Position numbers and translations under genes: made by a program
The notes under the pieces: generated by a model
Seen by the model: the letters and a program-made list of their open reading frames with translations, nothing else
Told to the model about the DNA's origin: nothing
Database searches by the model: none
In this document: in pieces, positions 8,910 to 17,602 of the stretch
Layout: each line of letters begins with the position of its first letter
How positions within the stretch are numbered: the first letter of the stretch is position 1
Source: Acidobacteriaceae bacterium
GTDB taxonomy: Bacteria > Acidobacteriota > Terriglobia > Terriglobales > Acidobacteriaceae
DNA length: 64,000 nt
Direction: 5' to 3'
NCBI GenBank assembly: GCA_003168355.1
Contig: PMSQ01000071.1
Coordinates: 80,544 to 144,543 of the forward strand

Positions 8910-9551
8910 CTACCCACTCGCTCTCACCCATTTCCCCGTTTGTTGGTCATACGTCTTTATCAGTTTTGCCGGGTTACCGGCAATCACACTGAACGGGGGA
9001 AAACTTCGGTTCACCACCGAATTTGCGCCGACTATGCTGTTGCGTCCAAGGCTCAGATCTCCGGAGCCGCACGCGATCACTGCGCCAATGCCAAGCCAGC
9101 AGTTCCGCCCGATAAAAATCCGCCCTCCCGGCGCGAACCCCGGCGCATGAACCGGCTTTTCAAGGTTCGAGCATTCATGCTCGTGGTCCATGATCAGAAC
9201 TGAGGGCCCCAGCAACACATCCGCTTCCAGAACGATCTGATTCCGAGCCAGTATCGTGCAACGTCTTCCAATTGCGCATCCGTTCCCAATTACGACCTTC
9301 GGCTCGGGGCCGGGTGCGCCGGGCTCAACATCGATCCACACCCCCGAGGCCAGGTAAATGTCGTTGCCCAATCGAATCGCGGGCGACCTGGATCGCCGTA
9401 TATCGCAGGAGTAATCGACCGACACGCCGCGGCCGAACTCGGCAAAAGGATACGTATGCTGCAGCCAGATGCTGTTGAGCTTGGTTCCAATTCGCGAAAT
9501 TGCGGCAAACGAATCTTCGGCGACTGCACCCCTTTGCCGGTCTGCACTCAT
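8910..9551 (-). CDS. LbH (hexapeptide) acyltransferase, paralog 1
   Basis: The most divergent of the three adjacent hexapeptide acetyltransferases (213 residues). It keeps LQHTYPFAEFGRG near the start, VLIMDHEHECSN in the coil and GRNSIVGANSVVNRSF with NPAKLIK at the end. The catalytic His of this fold is expected in the DHEH segment, which aligns with DHNH of its neighbours. The start at 9551 lies four bases after the flippase stop. Confidence 0.86.
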   Translation of the reverse strand: MSADRQRGAVAEDSFAAISRIGTKLNSIWLQHTYPFAEFGRGVSVDYSCDIRRSRSPAIRLGNDIYLASGVWIDVEPGAPGPEPKVVIGNGCAIGRRCTILARNQIVLEADVLLGPSVLIMDHEHECSNLEKPVHAPGFAPGGRIFIGRNCWLGIGAVIACGSGDLSLGRNSIVGANSVVNRSFPPFSVIAGNPAKLIKTYDQQTGKWVRASG

Positions 9552-9555
9552 GTCT

Positions 9556-11157
9556 CTAGGTGACAATCTCGGCACAAGGCTGCTCGGCACGCAGCCGTCG
9601 CGGAATCAGAATGCTGATCAGAGCCTTCCCCTCAGCCCCGGTTATGGATTTGGTCAGCCGGAGTGCCGGCCATACCGCCAGCAGACATCCGAGAGAAACT
9701 TTTCCCAACTCCAGAATGGCGTGCCAGCGCGGATTTGGAGTAACCGGGAGCGGCAGTCGCATGGCGATTGCACCAGCCATCAGAACGACGGCACTCGCCA
9801 CCGTCAATCTCAAGGCATCAGGCAGCAGGGATCTGGGGTGAAAGGCGCGAAACGTCTTGGTAATCGCATACAGCATGAATACCATCCCGATGAATTCCGT
9901 GAAGGCCAATCCTGCCAGCACACCATAAAAGCCTCCATGGCGGGCAAACGCCACGATCGAGAGCAGGCAGCCGATGCGTAGAGCCTGCCGGATGTTGTCC
10001 AGAAGCGCGTTTCCTGAAACTCTGTACAGCACCAGTCCCAGAATGGAGAACGCCTGAAAAAAGCCCGCGGCGCACACCAGCCAGAGCGTGATTTGCAACG
10101 ACGGATCCGCTTGTCCCGTCCATGCAAACACCATGGTTGATCCGAAAATCGCAATGAAAGCTAGCGGGAAAAGACACAAGGCCAAAGTGATTTTGAACGA
10201 CTTGGCAATTAGCCTCTGCATTTTTTCCTGGGAGCCAGATGCATACACCATCGCGCCCCCGGAAAGAATGGGCCCCAGAAAGGCATCCGACAGCATCACA
10301 GCTGACATGACCAGCCTGGTGGCAAGCGCATAAATCCCCGCCGCATCGGCGCCAAATGTCCGGAGCACTGTTACCGGCAATATGGAGAGGTAAAGCACCT
10401 CCAGAACCGCCACCAGTTGATAGCTGCCCGCAAATCGAACCAGTTCGGGTATCGCGCTCTTGGTCACGAACCTTCTGCTTACACAGATCTGCGGCAGGAT
10501 CTTCTTCGAACTGACATAACAGGACAGCACGAATCCGACTTCGGAAGCCGCCATTACCGAAGCCATGGCAAACAGCCCATAGCCAAAATGCAGAAGAATG
10601 ACAATCGCTACCGCTTCGGCCACCGTGAAGAAGGTCGCGAGGTTTCTAGCCAGATCAATCCGGTGGCCGCCCATCAAGATCGCTTCGTAGACGGCGCCCA
10701 CATTGGATAGAACCATGATCAAGGCAAGAACCGTGGTGGACTTGGCCGCAGCGTGTAGAAACTCGGGCGGCACTCCGGCGGCTCGCGCCAGTGCAGCCGA
10801 GAACCAGGCCACCGGGATCAATACTGCAACCGACAGCCCAAGCATGGCGGCACAGCCCGTACTCAGAAGCTTATTCGCAGTTTCGAAATCGCCGTGGCCC
10901 GTCGCTTCCGCCACATATTTTTGGAAGGCCGACTTGATGCCCACGCTGCCGAAGCGCATGTAAGCCGCCGTGGTCATGATGATCGACCAGATTCCATAGC
11001 CGCCCAGGCCGAGATGGGCGATCACGATCGGAATGGTCACCAGCCGCGTTGAGACCTGCGCGACTCTGGCAATCACGCCGAATATGGTATTCCGCCCGAT
11101 CGTATGGGACAGACTGCGCACCGGAGCTGGACTCGCGGATGAAAATATTGCTTTCAT
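9556..11157 (-). CDS. Polysaccharide flippase, Wzx/MATE-like
   Basis: A 533-residue polytopic membrane protein with about 12-14 hydrophobic segments. It begins with GRNTIFGVIARVAQVSTRL, the pattern of Wzx-type lipid-linked oligosaccharide flippases. It should move the undecaprenyl-linked repeat unit across the inner membrane for polymerisation by the adjacent Wzy-like protein. The ATG at 11157 overlaps the polymerase stop (ATGA), which decides the start over an in-frame extension to 11313. Confidence 0.88.
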   Translation of the reverse strand: MKAIFSSASPAPVRSLSHTIGRNTIFGVIARVAQVSTRLVTIPIVIAHLGLGGYGIWSIIMTTAAYMRFGSVGIKSAFQKYVAEATGHGDFETANKLLSTGCAAMLGLSVAVLIPVAWFSAALARAAGVPPEFLHAAAKSTTVLALIMVLSNVGAVYEAILMGGHRIDLARNLATFFTVAEAVAIVILLHFGYGLFAMASVMAASEVGFVLSCYVSSKKILPQICVSRRFVTKSAIPELVRFAGSYQLVAVLEVLYLSILPVTVLRTFGADAAGIYALATRLVMSAVMLSDAFLGPILSGGAMVYASGSQEKMQRLIAKSFKITLALCLFPLAFIAIFGSTMVFAWTGQADPSLQITLWLVCAAGFFQAFSILGLVLYRVSGNALLDNIRQALRIGCLLSIVAFARHGGFYGVLAGLAFTEFIGMVFMLYAITKTFRAFHPRSLLPDALRLTVASAVVLMAGAIAMRLPLPVTPNPRWHAILELGKVSLGCLLAVWPALRLTKSITGAEGKALISILIPRRLRAEQPCAEIVT

Positions 11158-12572
11158 TGTGTGCTTAACTGGTGTACGCCCAAACTGGCCGGTTCTTCCG
11201 CAAGTTCTGAGATATCTGCCTGCTGCGGAGGAACTCTGAGGGGCTCTTGTTTTAACTCTTTTTTCGGGCGGGCAACCATAGCGGCGGGGATCATGGCCAG
11301 CAGCGCGTACCATGCCACCATGGTTTGATCGAAATAAGCAATGCCAAGGAACGCGACCACATTCGCAAACAATGCCGAACCCAACGCCCAGATGAAAAGT
11401 GCCGTCCTCTTATCCTTTCCGGCTGCGCGTCGCGCCGTTCCTAAATACTTGAACCCGTACACCAGGACCGCGAGGAACAGAAGGAACGGAAGAAACCCGG
11501 AATTTTCACACACGGCGACGTACTGATTGGCCGTATCCCACATGTCCCAGCCCCAAACGCTCGTGTCCTTTATTCCCAGCAACCACCAATCCCCAAAACG
11601 ACGAATACATTGATCCACCAGCATATAGCGGTGCCAGGAGGACGAACCGCCGGTGACATCTATTTTCTCGATCAGGCTCCAAACCGGCCCCTTCATCACC
11701 AAGTGGAGACAAGCCAGGGCGAAAACCGTCCCCCAGCGTACGGCGCGCATCCACCTGCGCGCTGGCCACAGGCAAAGAGCCAGCACACCCGCCGCGTACC
11801 CTAACACCGGGGTGCTCGAGTTCGAAGCCAGAGTGATCACGCTTGAGGAGAGGATTCCGATCACCGCCAGCGCGCGATACTTTCTGCCTCTCCACCACAA
11901 AGCGACGAACAGAGGCACTAAGACTGCGCCAAAGGTTCCGGCCGGAATGGATTGCGCAAAAGGGCCCTGGGCGCGGAAGCGCTCGCCACGCGCCACCAGA
12001 GATGCGTAATTGGCAACCCGCGCTCCTCCCAGCATGGCATAGGGATTGTGCCCGGTCGCAACTTCGTACGCCATCACTGCGGCTACAATCGCTGCAACAC
12101 AGGCGAGCGTTTGAATCGCACGCACAATGTCTTCTTCGTTCCGGATCAGGAATCGCAGCAGGAAGTACACCCCAAAAACCGTATAGAGATTCCCCAGTTG
12201 ATTGATGAGCTCCCCGGTCTCCTGGAACAGCAGGATTCCATTCACCGCGATGAATCCCGTCATCAAAATGATCGCCCAATCGATCTTGTTCATTCCCCCG
12301 CTGAACATTGGCCGCCCTGCGGATATCTTGTCCTTCAGAATTCGGATGATGCCGAAAACCACCAGAACCCGCAACATCGGGAAATGCGCCGGGCCGATTA
12401 GCAGAACCTGGTCCATGGGTATGAGCAGGGCGGCCGCGAGAAATGCGACAATCGCCTTGTTCCGCGGCCAAACGCAGATCAGCACGCCCGCCAGTAGAGC
12501 CACCAGCAGGACCGCCGGGTGGAGCACGGTTTGAGATACGCCCCCGCCAAATTTCAGGTGATCAGGACCCAT
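11154..12572 (-). CDS. O-antigen ligase/polymerase-like membrane protein (Wzy)
   Basis: A 472-residue protein with about a dozen hydrophobic helices and a long periplasmic loop holding a GERFRAQGPFAQSIPAG segment, the arrangement of the Wzy/WaaL family. With Wzx, Wzz and Wza in the same operon it is the likely polymerase of a Wzx/Wzy-dependent EPS pathway. The hydrophilic C-terminal tail of about 40 residues is rich in Pro and Glu. Wzy proteins are poorly conserved, so this is assigned from topology and context. Confidence 0.8.
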   Translation of the reverse strand: MGPDHLKFGGGVSQTVLHPAVLLVALLAGVLICVWPRNKAIVAFLAAALLIPMDQVLLIGPAHFPMLRVLVVFGIIRILKDKISAGRPMFSGGMNKIDWAIILMTGFIAVNGILLFQETGELINQLGNLYTVFGVYFLLRFLIRNEEDIVRAIQTLACVAAIVAAVMAYEVATGHNPYAMLGGARVANYASLVARGERFRAQGPFAQSIPAGTFGAVLVPLFVALWWRGRKYRALAVIGILSSSVITLASNSSTPVLGYAAGVLALCLWPARRWMRAVRWGTVFALACLHLVMKGPVWSLIEKIDVTGGSSSWHRYMLVDQCIRRFGDWWLLGIKDTSVWGWDMWDTANQYVAVCENSGFLPFLLFLAVLVYGFKYLGTARRAAGKDKRTALFIWALGSALFANVVAFLGIAYFDQTMVAWYALLAMIPAAMVARPKKELKQEPLRVPPQQADISELAEEPASLGVHQLSTQ

Positions 12573-12653
12573 GGGTTTCCCTGTGGCCGGCCCTTCGACT
12601 GAGGTAACAGAACCGCGCCCGACGGTGTGCCGCTTCCGAACTGAGGCTGTCGA

Positions 12654-13544
12654 TCAAGCGGTCTTTCGGATCCAAAAGCTTCCCGGCGCCGTTTCGCCGG
12701 GCCGGTAGGAAGAGAACGCCTGCCGAAGGGCCTCCGGATGCCTGTGATTCATGTAGCTGCCCGCCCAGAGGACTTCAAAGGAATGATTGAAGGCGAGCAG
12801 CGCCTGCAGGACATATTGTTCGTTCCAGAAGCGCAGCTCGTCCACCACCCAGGACCTCGGGTACGGAAAGGGTAGGAAAATGTCATGAAAGTGGACGATC
12901 GTCCCCTTCTTCAGCCGGGGCACAATTTCAAGAAACTCAAACTGAACGTCGCTGCCCTCCTTCAATACGTGACTGCTATCGATGAAGAGGATGTCACGGT
13001 CTCCCAGACTTTCAAACTCCGCGAGCGGGACAGACTGCACGGGAGCCTTGATCAGGCGCGTGAGTCCCGGGAATCCCCTCTCGAGTGCGGCACTGGGATG
13101 GGGCTCGATAGCGATGAGCTTCGCCGGCCCAGCGCTTCCGCAGCCATTCTTAAGCACGGCCATGGACGAGACCAGCGTCGAATTGCCCGAACCGATCTCT
13201 ATCACCGTATTGGGCTTGAAGTGCCGGACCATGCAGTAGAGGATCTCTGCATCGACCGAACCGAAAAGCTTGTTTGCCAGGGAGAATCCGTTCGGAGAAA
13301 TTGACGGGGAATTCTGGAATTGATCAAACTCCGGCTTGTACTTGCCGCAAAACTCCCGCAACAGGGCCAGTTGAGCCGCTTCCTTTATATCGATACCGAC
13401 CAAACCGGACGGGGACTTCCAAAAGTCTTCTGGAATATTTCGCGTGTCGGGAACCGGCTCATAGAAGTGATTCGGAACAACATGAAGCCCGATGTTCTGA
13501 AGCGCTCTAAAGGCGCCGACTCGACACCTGTGCAGCACGCTCAT
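12654..13544 (-). CDS. Class I SAM-dependent methyltransferase
   Basis: The 296-residue protein has the SAM-binding motif I VIEIGSGNSTLVSSMAV, followed by LIAIEPHPSA and an acidic motif DILFIDSSHVLKEGSD, matching the Methyltransferase_24 type. IVHFHDIFLPFPYP resembles cephalosporin-hydroxylase-like sugar methyltransferases. It probably O-methylates a sugar of the EPS or its precursor. The start at 13544 gives a normal N-terminus; 262 bases separate it from the beta-helix gene upstream. Confidence 0.83.
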   Translation of the reverse strand: MSVLHRCRVGAFRALQNIGLHVVPNHFYEPVPDTRNIPEDFWKSPSGLVGIDIKEAAQLALLREFCGKYKPEFDQFQNSPSISPNGFSLANKLFGSVDAEILYCMVRHFKPNTVIEIGSGNSTLVSSMAVLKNGCGSAGPAKLIAIEPHPSAALERGFPGLTRLIKAPVQSVPLAEFESLGDRDILFIDSSHVLKEGSDVQFEFLEIVPRLKKGTIVHFHDIFLPFPYPRSWVVDELRFWNEQYVLQALLAFNHSFEVLWAGSYMNHRHPEALRQAFSSYRPGETAPGSFWIRKTA

Positions 13545-13806
13545 TCGTGATCTCCAGATTCAGATTCTTGGCTGCCAGCGAACCGGCCCGCATCACTGTT
13601 CACGCGGCTGCGCGTGCCGTAAGGGAACGACGGTGGCGCCATTCATCCGTGCCGAACGCGCCAGGATAAATTGTCCGGAAGAAAAGCTGGATGTAAATCG
13701 CCGGCGCACCTGAAAGGTCTTTCCGCCAGGCGGTGAACTCAACATCAGTTACGAAAACTGCCAGCGGGATGCCGGTTTTTCTCGGGCCGTCCAAACCATA
13801 AATAAG

Positions 13807-15495
13807 CTACTGAACAACGGCCGCCAATCCTGTAGGAGCGCTGGGCGCCGATGCCCCGCTGAACTGGTATGCTCCGATATCCCATGCGGGCCCGCGCTGC
13901 ACCGTGGAAATTGCCGGATAATTGGCGATCTCGCCTCCGCTTCCATTTTGCTCGGTGGCTCCGTCGCTCGTTCCCCAGCAGAGTCCCGCACTGGTCGACG
14001 ACGAAAACGTGCTGCACGTGGAGGCTGAATTTACCGTGCCTGCTCCAATCGTTGAGCCTCCGGAAGTGGGCGCATAGTCGTTAGCCGGCAGGTAGCCTTG
14101 TCCGTTCGCCGCAGCTTCGGTCTGCAAAAGTTCGTTGCCATTATCTTTGAAGCCGCAGTTAGCCCCGGGACGGCAGGTGTAGAGTGCCGATAGCGTTCCG
14201 TATCCAATGAGGTGGTTGTTCTCAAAGTAGGCCGTGCCGTTCCACCCAAAAGTCGGTGCACTCGTGTTGAAGAATTGCAGCTGGCACCCGCCGCCCGTGT
14301 CGTCGCCCGTGTCGTTATCGAATGTGTTGTTATAGAAGTAGAGAGATTCCGTCCCGGTCGGAGACTGCGCCTGGAAGGTAATGCAGTTCTGGGGAGCGGT
14401 ATCGGTGGCATTGTACTTCATATTGTCGAAAAACACGTTGTTGAACAGGTACGCGCTGCCGCCCGCGCCGATCGTGAGAAAGAAATCCTCGGTCACATAA
14501 GTATGGCGAACCACGTTGTTGTAGAAGTAGATGGATGCGCCGGCAATGTTCTGATCGTTGTTCAGAACGTTCGAGTGAGGCGCGATGTGAGCCGGGGAAT
14601 AACTGGTGTAAAGATATTCCGCAAGGTTGTCGTGGTAGTAGACCGTGTTGTTGGTAACCGCCATGTTCGACATGTATCGGAACACATTGTCGTGGATGTC
14701 ATAGCCCTCGGAATAGATCCCCATCCCGCTTTGGCAGGGGTAGGTCGGCGCGAAGCCGGCCGAGCACGCCGCTGAATTTGCCGCCCCCGCCGAAGAATCC
14801 GAGCCATCGAACACATTGCCGGAAATCACGTTATTCGTCGTCAAGCCGCAGGAGCCGTTGGCGTTCCCGAGAACCATTTGGTTATCCGCGGAGGTCACCA
14901 CCGTCGTCCAGCCATGGAAATAATTGTTCGAGATGGTGACGTGGCAGGTTTCGTAGTTGTAGATCGCCGCCGAATAGCTGCCCGTTCCCGACCAGCACCG
15001 TCCCGGCCACTCGAAATTGTCCACGGTGACGTAGCTGACCTGATTCAGATTCAGGCCCATCGACGAAGACTGATCGTAGGTGCAACCGGCTACAAACCCG
15101 GTACTGAGCGGGTTGTCGCCGGAGATGACGGGACGTACCCATGAACCGCCGGCGGACCAGGTTTGATCCACGCCAACGTAGATTGGACTTCCGTTGGAAC
15201 CGCTCCAATTCCATGTCCAGCTGGAACCGATATACGGCGAAGCTGAACTGTTGCCATAGTGCCAGGTATCTCCGCCCCGGAAAATTATCGAATCGCCTGC
15301 CGCCGGCTTATAAGCGGCGCAAGTGGATGCGCACTTCGCCATGCCCGGCGCGTGCATCCAGGGCGTGGTTTTCGACGTCCCATTGTTGGTATCGCTTCCG
15401 TTCGCGGCAACGTAGTATGTGGCCGCCGAGGCCATTCCGCTAATCATGAAGTAGACGATCAATGAGAGGAGGGTGGGACGAGCAAAACCGCGCAT
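13807..15495 (-). CDS. Secreted parallel beta-helix protein
   Basis: The ATG at 15495 (GGGGA eight bases upstream) starts a signal peptide, LLSLIVYFMISGMASA, then ATYYVAANGSDTNNGTS, the usual opening of right-handed parallel beta-helix (pectate-lyase-like) secreted proteins. Asn-rich repeats such as NNYFHGW, NNVFFDNM and NNTFDND follow over about 560 residues. Proteins of this type in EPS operons are thought to cleave or epimerise the polysaccharide, but no catalytic set is evident. The C-terminus ASAPSAPTGLAAVVQ looks like the first strand of a fibronectin type III domain that then stops. The upstream extension to 15831 overlaps the next gene and was rejected. Confidence 0.8.
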   Translation of the reverse strand: MRGFARPTLLSLIVYFMISGMASAATYYVAANGSDTNNGTSKTTPWMHAPGMAKCASTCAAYKPAAGDSIIFRGGDTWHYGNSSASPYIGSSWTWNWSGSNGSPIYVGVDQTWSAGGSWVRPVISGDNPLSTGFVAGCTYDQSSSMGLNLNQVSYVTVDNFEWPGRCWSGTGSYSAAIYNYETCHVTISNNYFHGWTTVVTSADNQMVLGNANGSCGLTTNNVISGNVFDGSDSSAGAANSAACSAGFAPTYPCQSGMGIYSEGYDIHDNVFRYMSNMAVTNNTVYYHDNLAEYLYTSYSPAHIAPHSNVLNNDQNIAGASIYFYNNVVRHTYVTEDFFLTIGAGGSAYLFNNVFFDNMKYNATDTAPQNCITFQAQSPTGTESLYFYNNTFDNDTGDDTGGGCQLQFFNTSAPTFGWNGTAYFENNHLIGYGTLSALYTCRPGANCGFKDNGNELLQTEAAANGQGYLPANDYAPTSGGSTIGAGTVNSASTCSTFSSSTSAGLCWGTSDGATEQNGSGGEIANYPAISTVQRGPAWDIGAYQFSGASAPSAPTGLAAVVQ

Positions 15496-15608
15496 GAGGG
15501 ATCCCCTGTCAAGTTTGAATGCTAACCAGCCTTTTGACAGCCTATACCTGGGCAAATACCCGGCCAAGGACCCACAAGTGCATCGGCCAAAATCACGAGT
15601 ACATAGCA

Positions 15609-16820
15609 CTAGCTGGTTTGCCGCCCGGGGGCAGCCGCCGCGGGCTGTCCACCCCTTCGCAAACGGTCGCGCCATAGCCTCTTGAGGCGCGGAAGCAAAT
15701 TTGTCGAAACCAGAAGCTTTCTCGCCGCCCCGTCGACGGCCCGGGCCGTTGCTCTCATCCCCTTGAGCCCAATTCCTTTCAGGGTTGGAGCGAATATGTA
15801 GACGCTGGCTTCGAGCCAGCCGCGGCTGCACAGCGCAGCCTTGTATTCAGCGTCTCCAAGACCAAAATCCAGCTCCTTCACCACGTCATCGCCGGTACCG
15901 GTGCAGAAACCTTCGATCACGCGCATGATCAGAAACATGCCGGGAGAGAATTGCCGGAACTTGGGGTCATAGCCCAGGTATTCGCTGGCAAAACTCTTGT
16001 TATAGATCGTGCCGATCCAGAAGGCGACCGGGCAGTCATCGACATAGAGCAGATAGGCACGGAGCCAGCCCTTCCTGGCCGCCAGCCCCAGCCGCTCGCG
16101 CACCTCGGGGGTGGTGGCGAATCCCGCTCCCAGCCCTCGTTGATAGGTCTTCTTTGCGATCTCTTCCGCGTCGCGGAATAAGACATCGAACTCAGATTCG
16201 TGGCGGTAACATTCAATTCTCGCCTTTCCATCGGCGCGCGCGAGAAATTTTCGAATCCCTCTTCGAATTCCCTCCCGGCGCGTGCCGGACATGCGGCGAT
16301 AAATCTCGTCGATGCTGTCTGGCACTACCAGGATCTCATGCCCCTGGGAGGCAGGAAGCGTATCCCGGCACAGTCCTCGAGGAGCGGTCAAAGCGATGCG
16401 ATAGAGGTCGGACTCCAGCGGCACAAACTCCAGCAGGGCCACGTCGGCCTCGTCGCGTTTCAGGGAGTTCAACACCTCATCCACCAGGATTTGCGTGTTC
16501 TCCGGCGAAGCATTTCCATGAATGGCGCCGTACACAAAGGTGAGGCAGCGAGCCCAGGAGCCCACCCCTCGGATATACCCGACGTTGAAGGTCACCTTCT
16601 TCTTATCGAGCCTGCCCACCAGGATGGCCTCCGGCTTTCCTCCGCGATAGATGGCAACCACGTGCGGCCGCAGCATCTCGGGGTAGGCCTGCAGGATCAT
16701 CAGGTAAAAGTCAATGTCGGAGTCGCGGTGTCCGGGCCACCCCATCCACGGCTCGCGAAGAGCCTCAACCTCCGGCACGGAGCGCGCGACGCGAACCTCG
16801 ATGTTGTCTTGGTCAACCAT
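15609..16820 (-). CDS. GNAT-fold acetyltransferase, CelD/BcsL-like
   Basis: The 403-residue protein has the double GNAT layout of CelD/BcsL proteins found in cellulose and EPS operons: an N-terminal RVARSVPEVEALREPW segment and a C-terminal GWLRAYLLYVDDCPVAFWIG region followed by YLGYDPKFRQFSPG. The proposed role is acylation of the polysaccharide or its precursor. The start at 16820 lies two bases after the deacetylase stop. The basic C-terminal 40 residues are not conserved. Confidence 0.82.
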   Translation of the reverse strand: MVDQDNIEVRVARSVPEVEALREPWMGWPGHRDSDIDFYLMILQAYPEMLRPHVVAIYRGGKPEAILVGRLDKKKVTFNVGYIRGVGSWARCLTFVYGAIHGNASPENTQILVDEVLNSLKRDEADVALLEFVPLESDLYRIALTAPRGLCRDTLPASQGHEILVVPDSIDEIYRRMSGTRREGIRRGIRKFLARADGKARIECYRHESEFDVLFRDAEEIAKKTYQRGLGAGFATTPEVRERLGLAARKGWLRAYLLYVDDCPVAFWIGTIYNKSFASEYLGYDPKFRQFSPGMFLIMRVIEGFCTGTGDDVVKELDFGLGDAEYKAALCSRGWLEASVYIFAPTLKGIGLKGMRATARAVDGAARKLLVSTNLLPRLKRLWRDRLRRGGQPAAAAPGRQTS

Positions 16821-16822
16821 GA

Positions 16823-17602
16823 TCAGTAGGCACCCATTTTGATTGTCTGTCCTTCCCGTCCAACTCCGATTTCCGTCAACACCTCACGCACCGTCAGAAT
16901 CCGGCAGCCGCTGCCCACGGCGCAAGATACCGCGCCTTCGAACAGCGCAGGTGTGCAGCCATAAGGCGAAGGATTTTCACGCACGTCATGGGTGTAGAAA
17001 ATCAACCAGCTCTTCTGCTCGAAGTTTTCCCGGATCAACTCTCCCGTGCGTTTGAGCCCGTCGAGACCGCCGTACAGGTTGATCGCCCGCAGCAGGTTCA
17101 GGTCGATCTCCGGCCCGTTGAAACCGGGGAAGATGCTTCTCGCACTAGTCAGGCCGCGCCTCAAAGTTCGTTTGGCCTGGAGCGTGACATCGCCAAACGG
17201 GTACGCAAAATTCGCCGAGTCCGCGCCGGCCGCCTCCGCAATCGCCTGCCGGCCCTTTTCCACATCGCCCCGGAACGCGGCGCCGGAAACCGAGCGGCAG
17301 GAAATATGGCTGAAGGTGTGGCTGGCCAGTTCATGGCCCTTTTCGAGCAGTGACTCGATATCCTCGGAGCGGAACTGATCCCCGAGTTCATTCGAAGTGT
17401 TCCTCAGCCCCCAGGCCGCGTAATAGGTTCCTCGAACCCCGAACTTCTCGAGGATCGCCCCACCGGCGGAATAAGCCGTACGGGGAAAATCGTCAAAGCT
17501 GAACGACACGATGGGCCCGCGGTCTCCCAGGGGCGCCGTGCGCCGGTACAGCGAACCCAGCACCCGGCGGCGCACCGCACCCAGACCGGATCGGACGCTC
17601 AC
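16823..17602 (-). CDS. Polysaccharide deacetylase (CE4)
   Basis: The 259-residue protein has the CE4 fold: VSFSFDDFP (motif 1, with the catalytic-base and metal Asp pair), ASHTFSHISC (metal-binding His pair), FAYPFGD (motif 3) and FYTHDV (motif 5). It lacks a clear signal peptide, unlike the deacetylase at 5942-6640, so it may act on cytoplasmic lipid-linked intermediates. GTG at 17602 overlaps the fkbH stop as GTGA. Confidence 0.88.
   Translation of the reverse strand: MSVRSGLGAVRRRVLGSLYRRTAPLGDRGPIVSFSFDDFPRTAYSAGGAILEKFGVRGTYYAAWGLRNTSNELGDQFRSEDIESLLEKGHELASHTFSHISCRSVSGAAFRGDVEKGRQAIAEAAGADSANFAYPFGDVTLQAKRTLRRGLTSARSIFPGFNGPEIDLNLLRAINLYGGLDGLKRTGELIRENFEQKSWLIFYTHDVRENPSPYGCTPALFEGAVSCAVGSGCRILTVREVLTEIGVGREGQTIKMGAY

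Noticed and set aside
13600-13794. 64-residue minus-strand frame downstream of the beta-helix gene
   Set aside because: TTG start, no ribosome-binding site and no similarity; treated as spacer.
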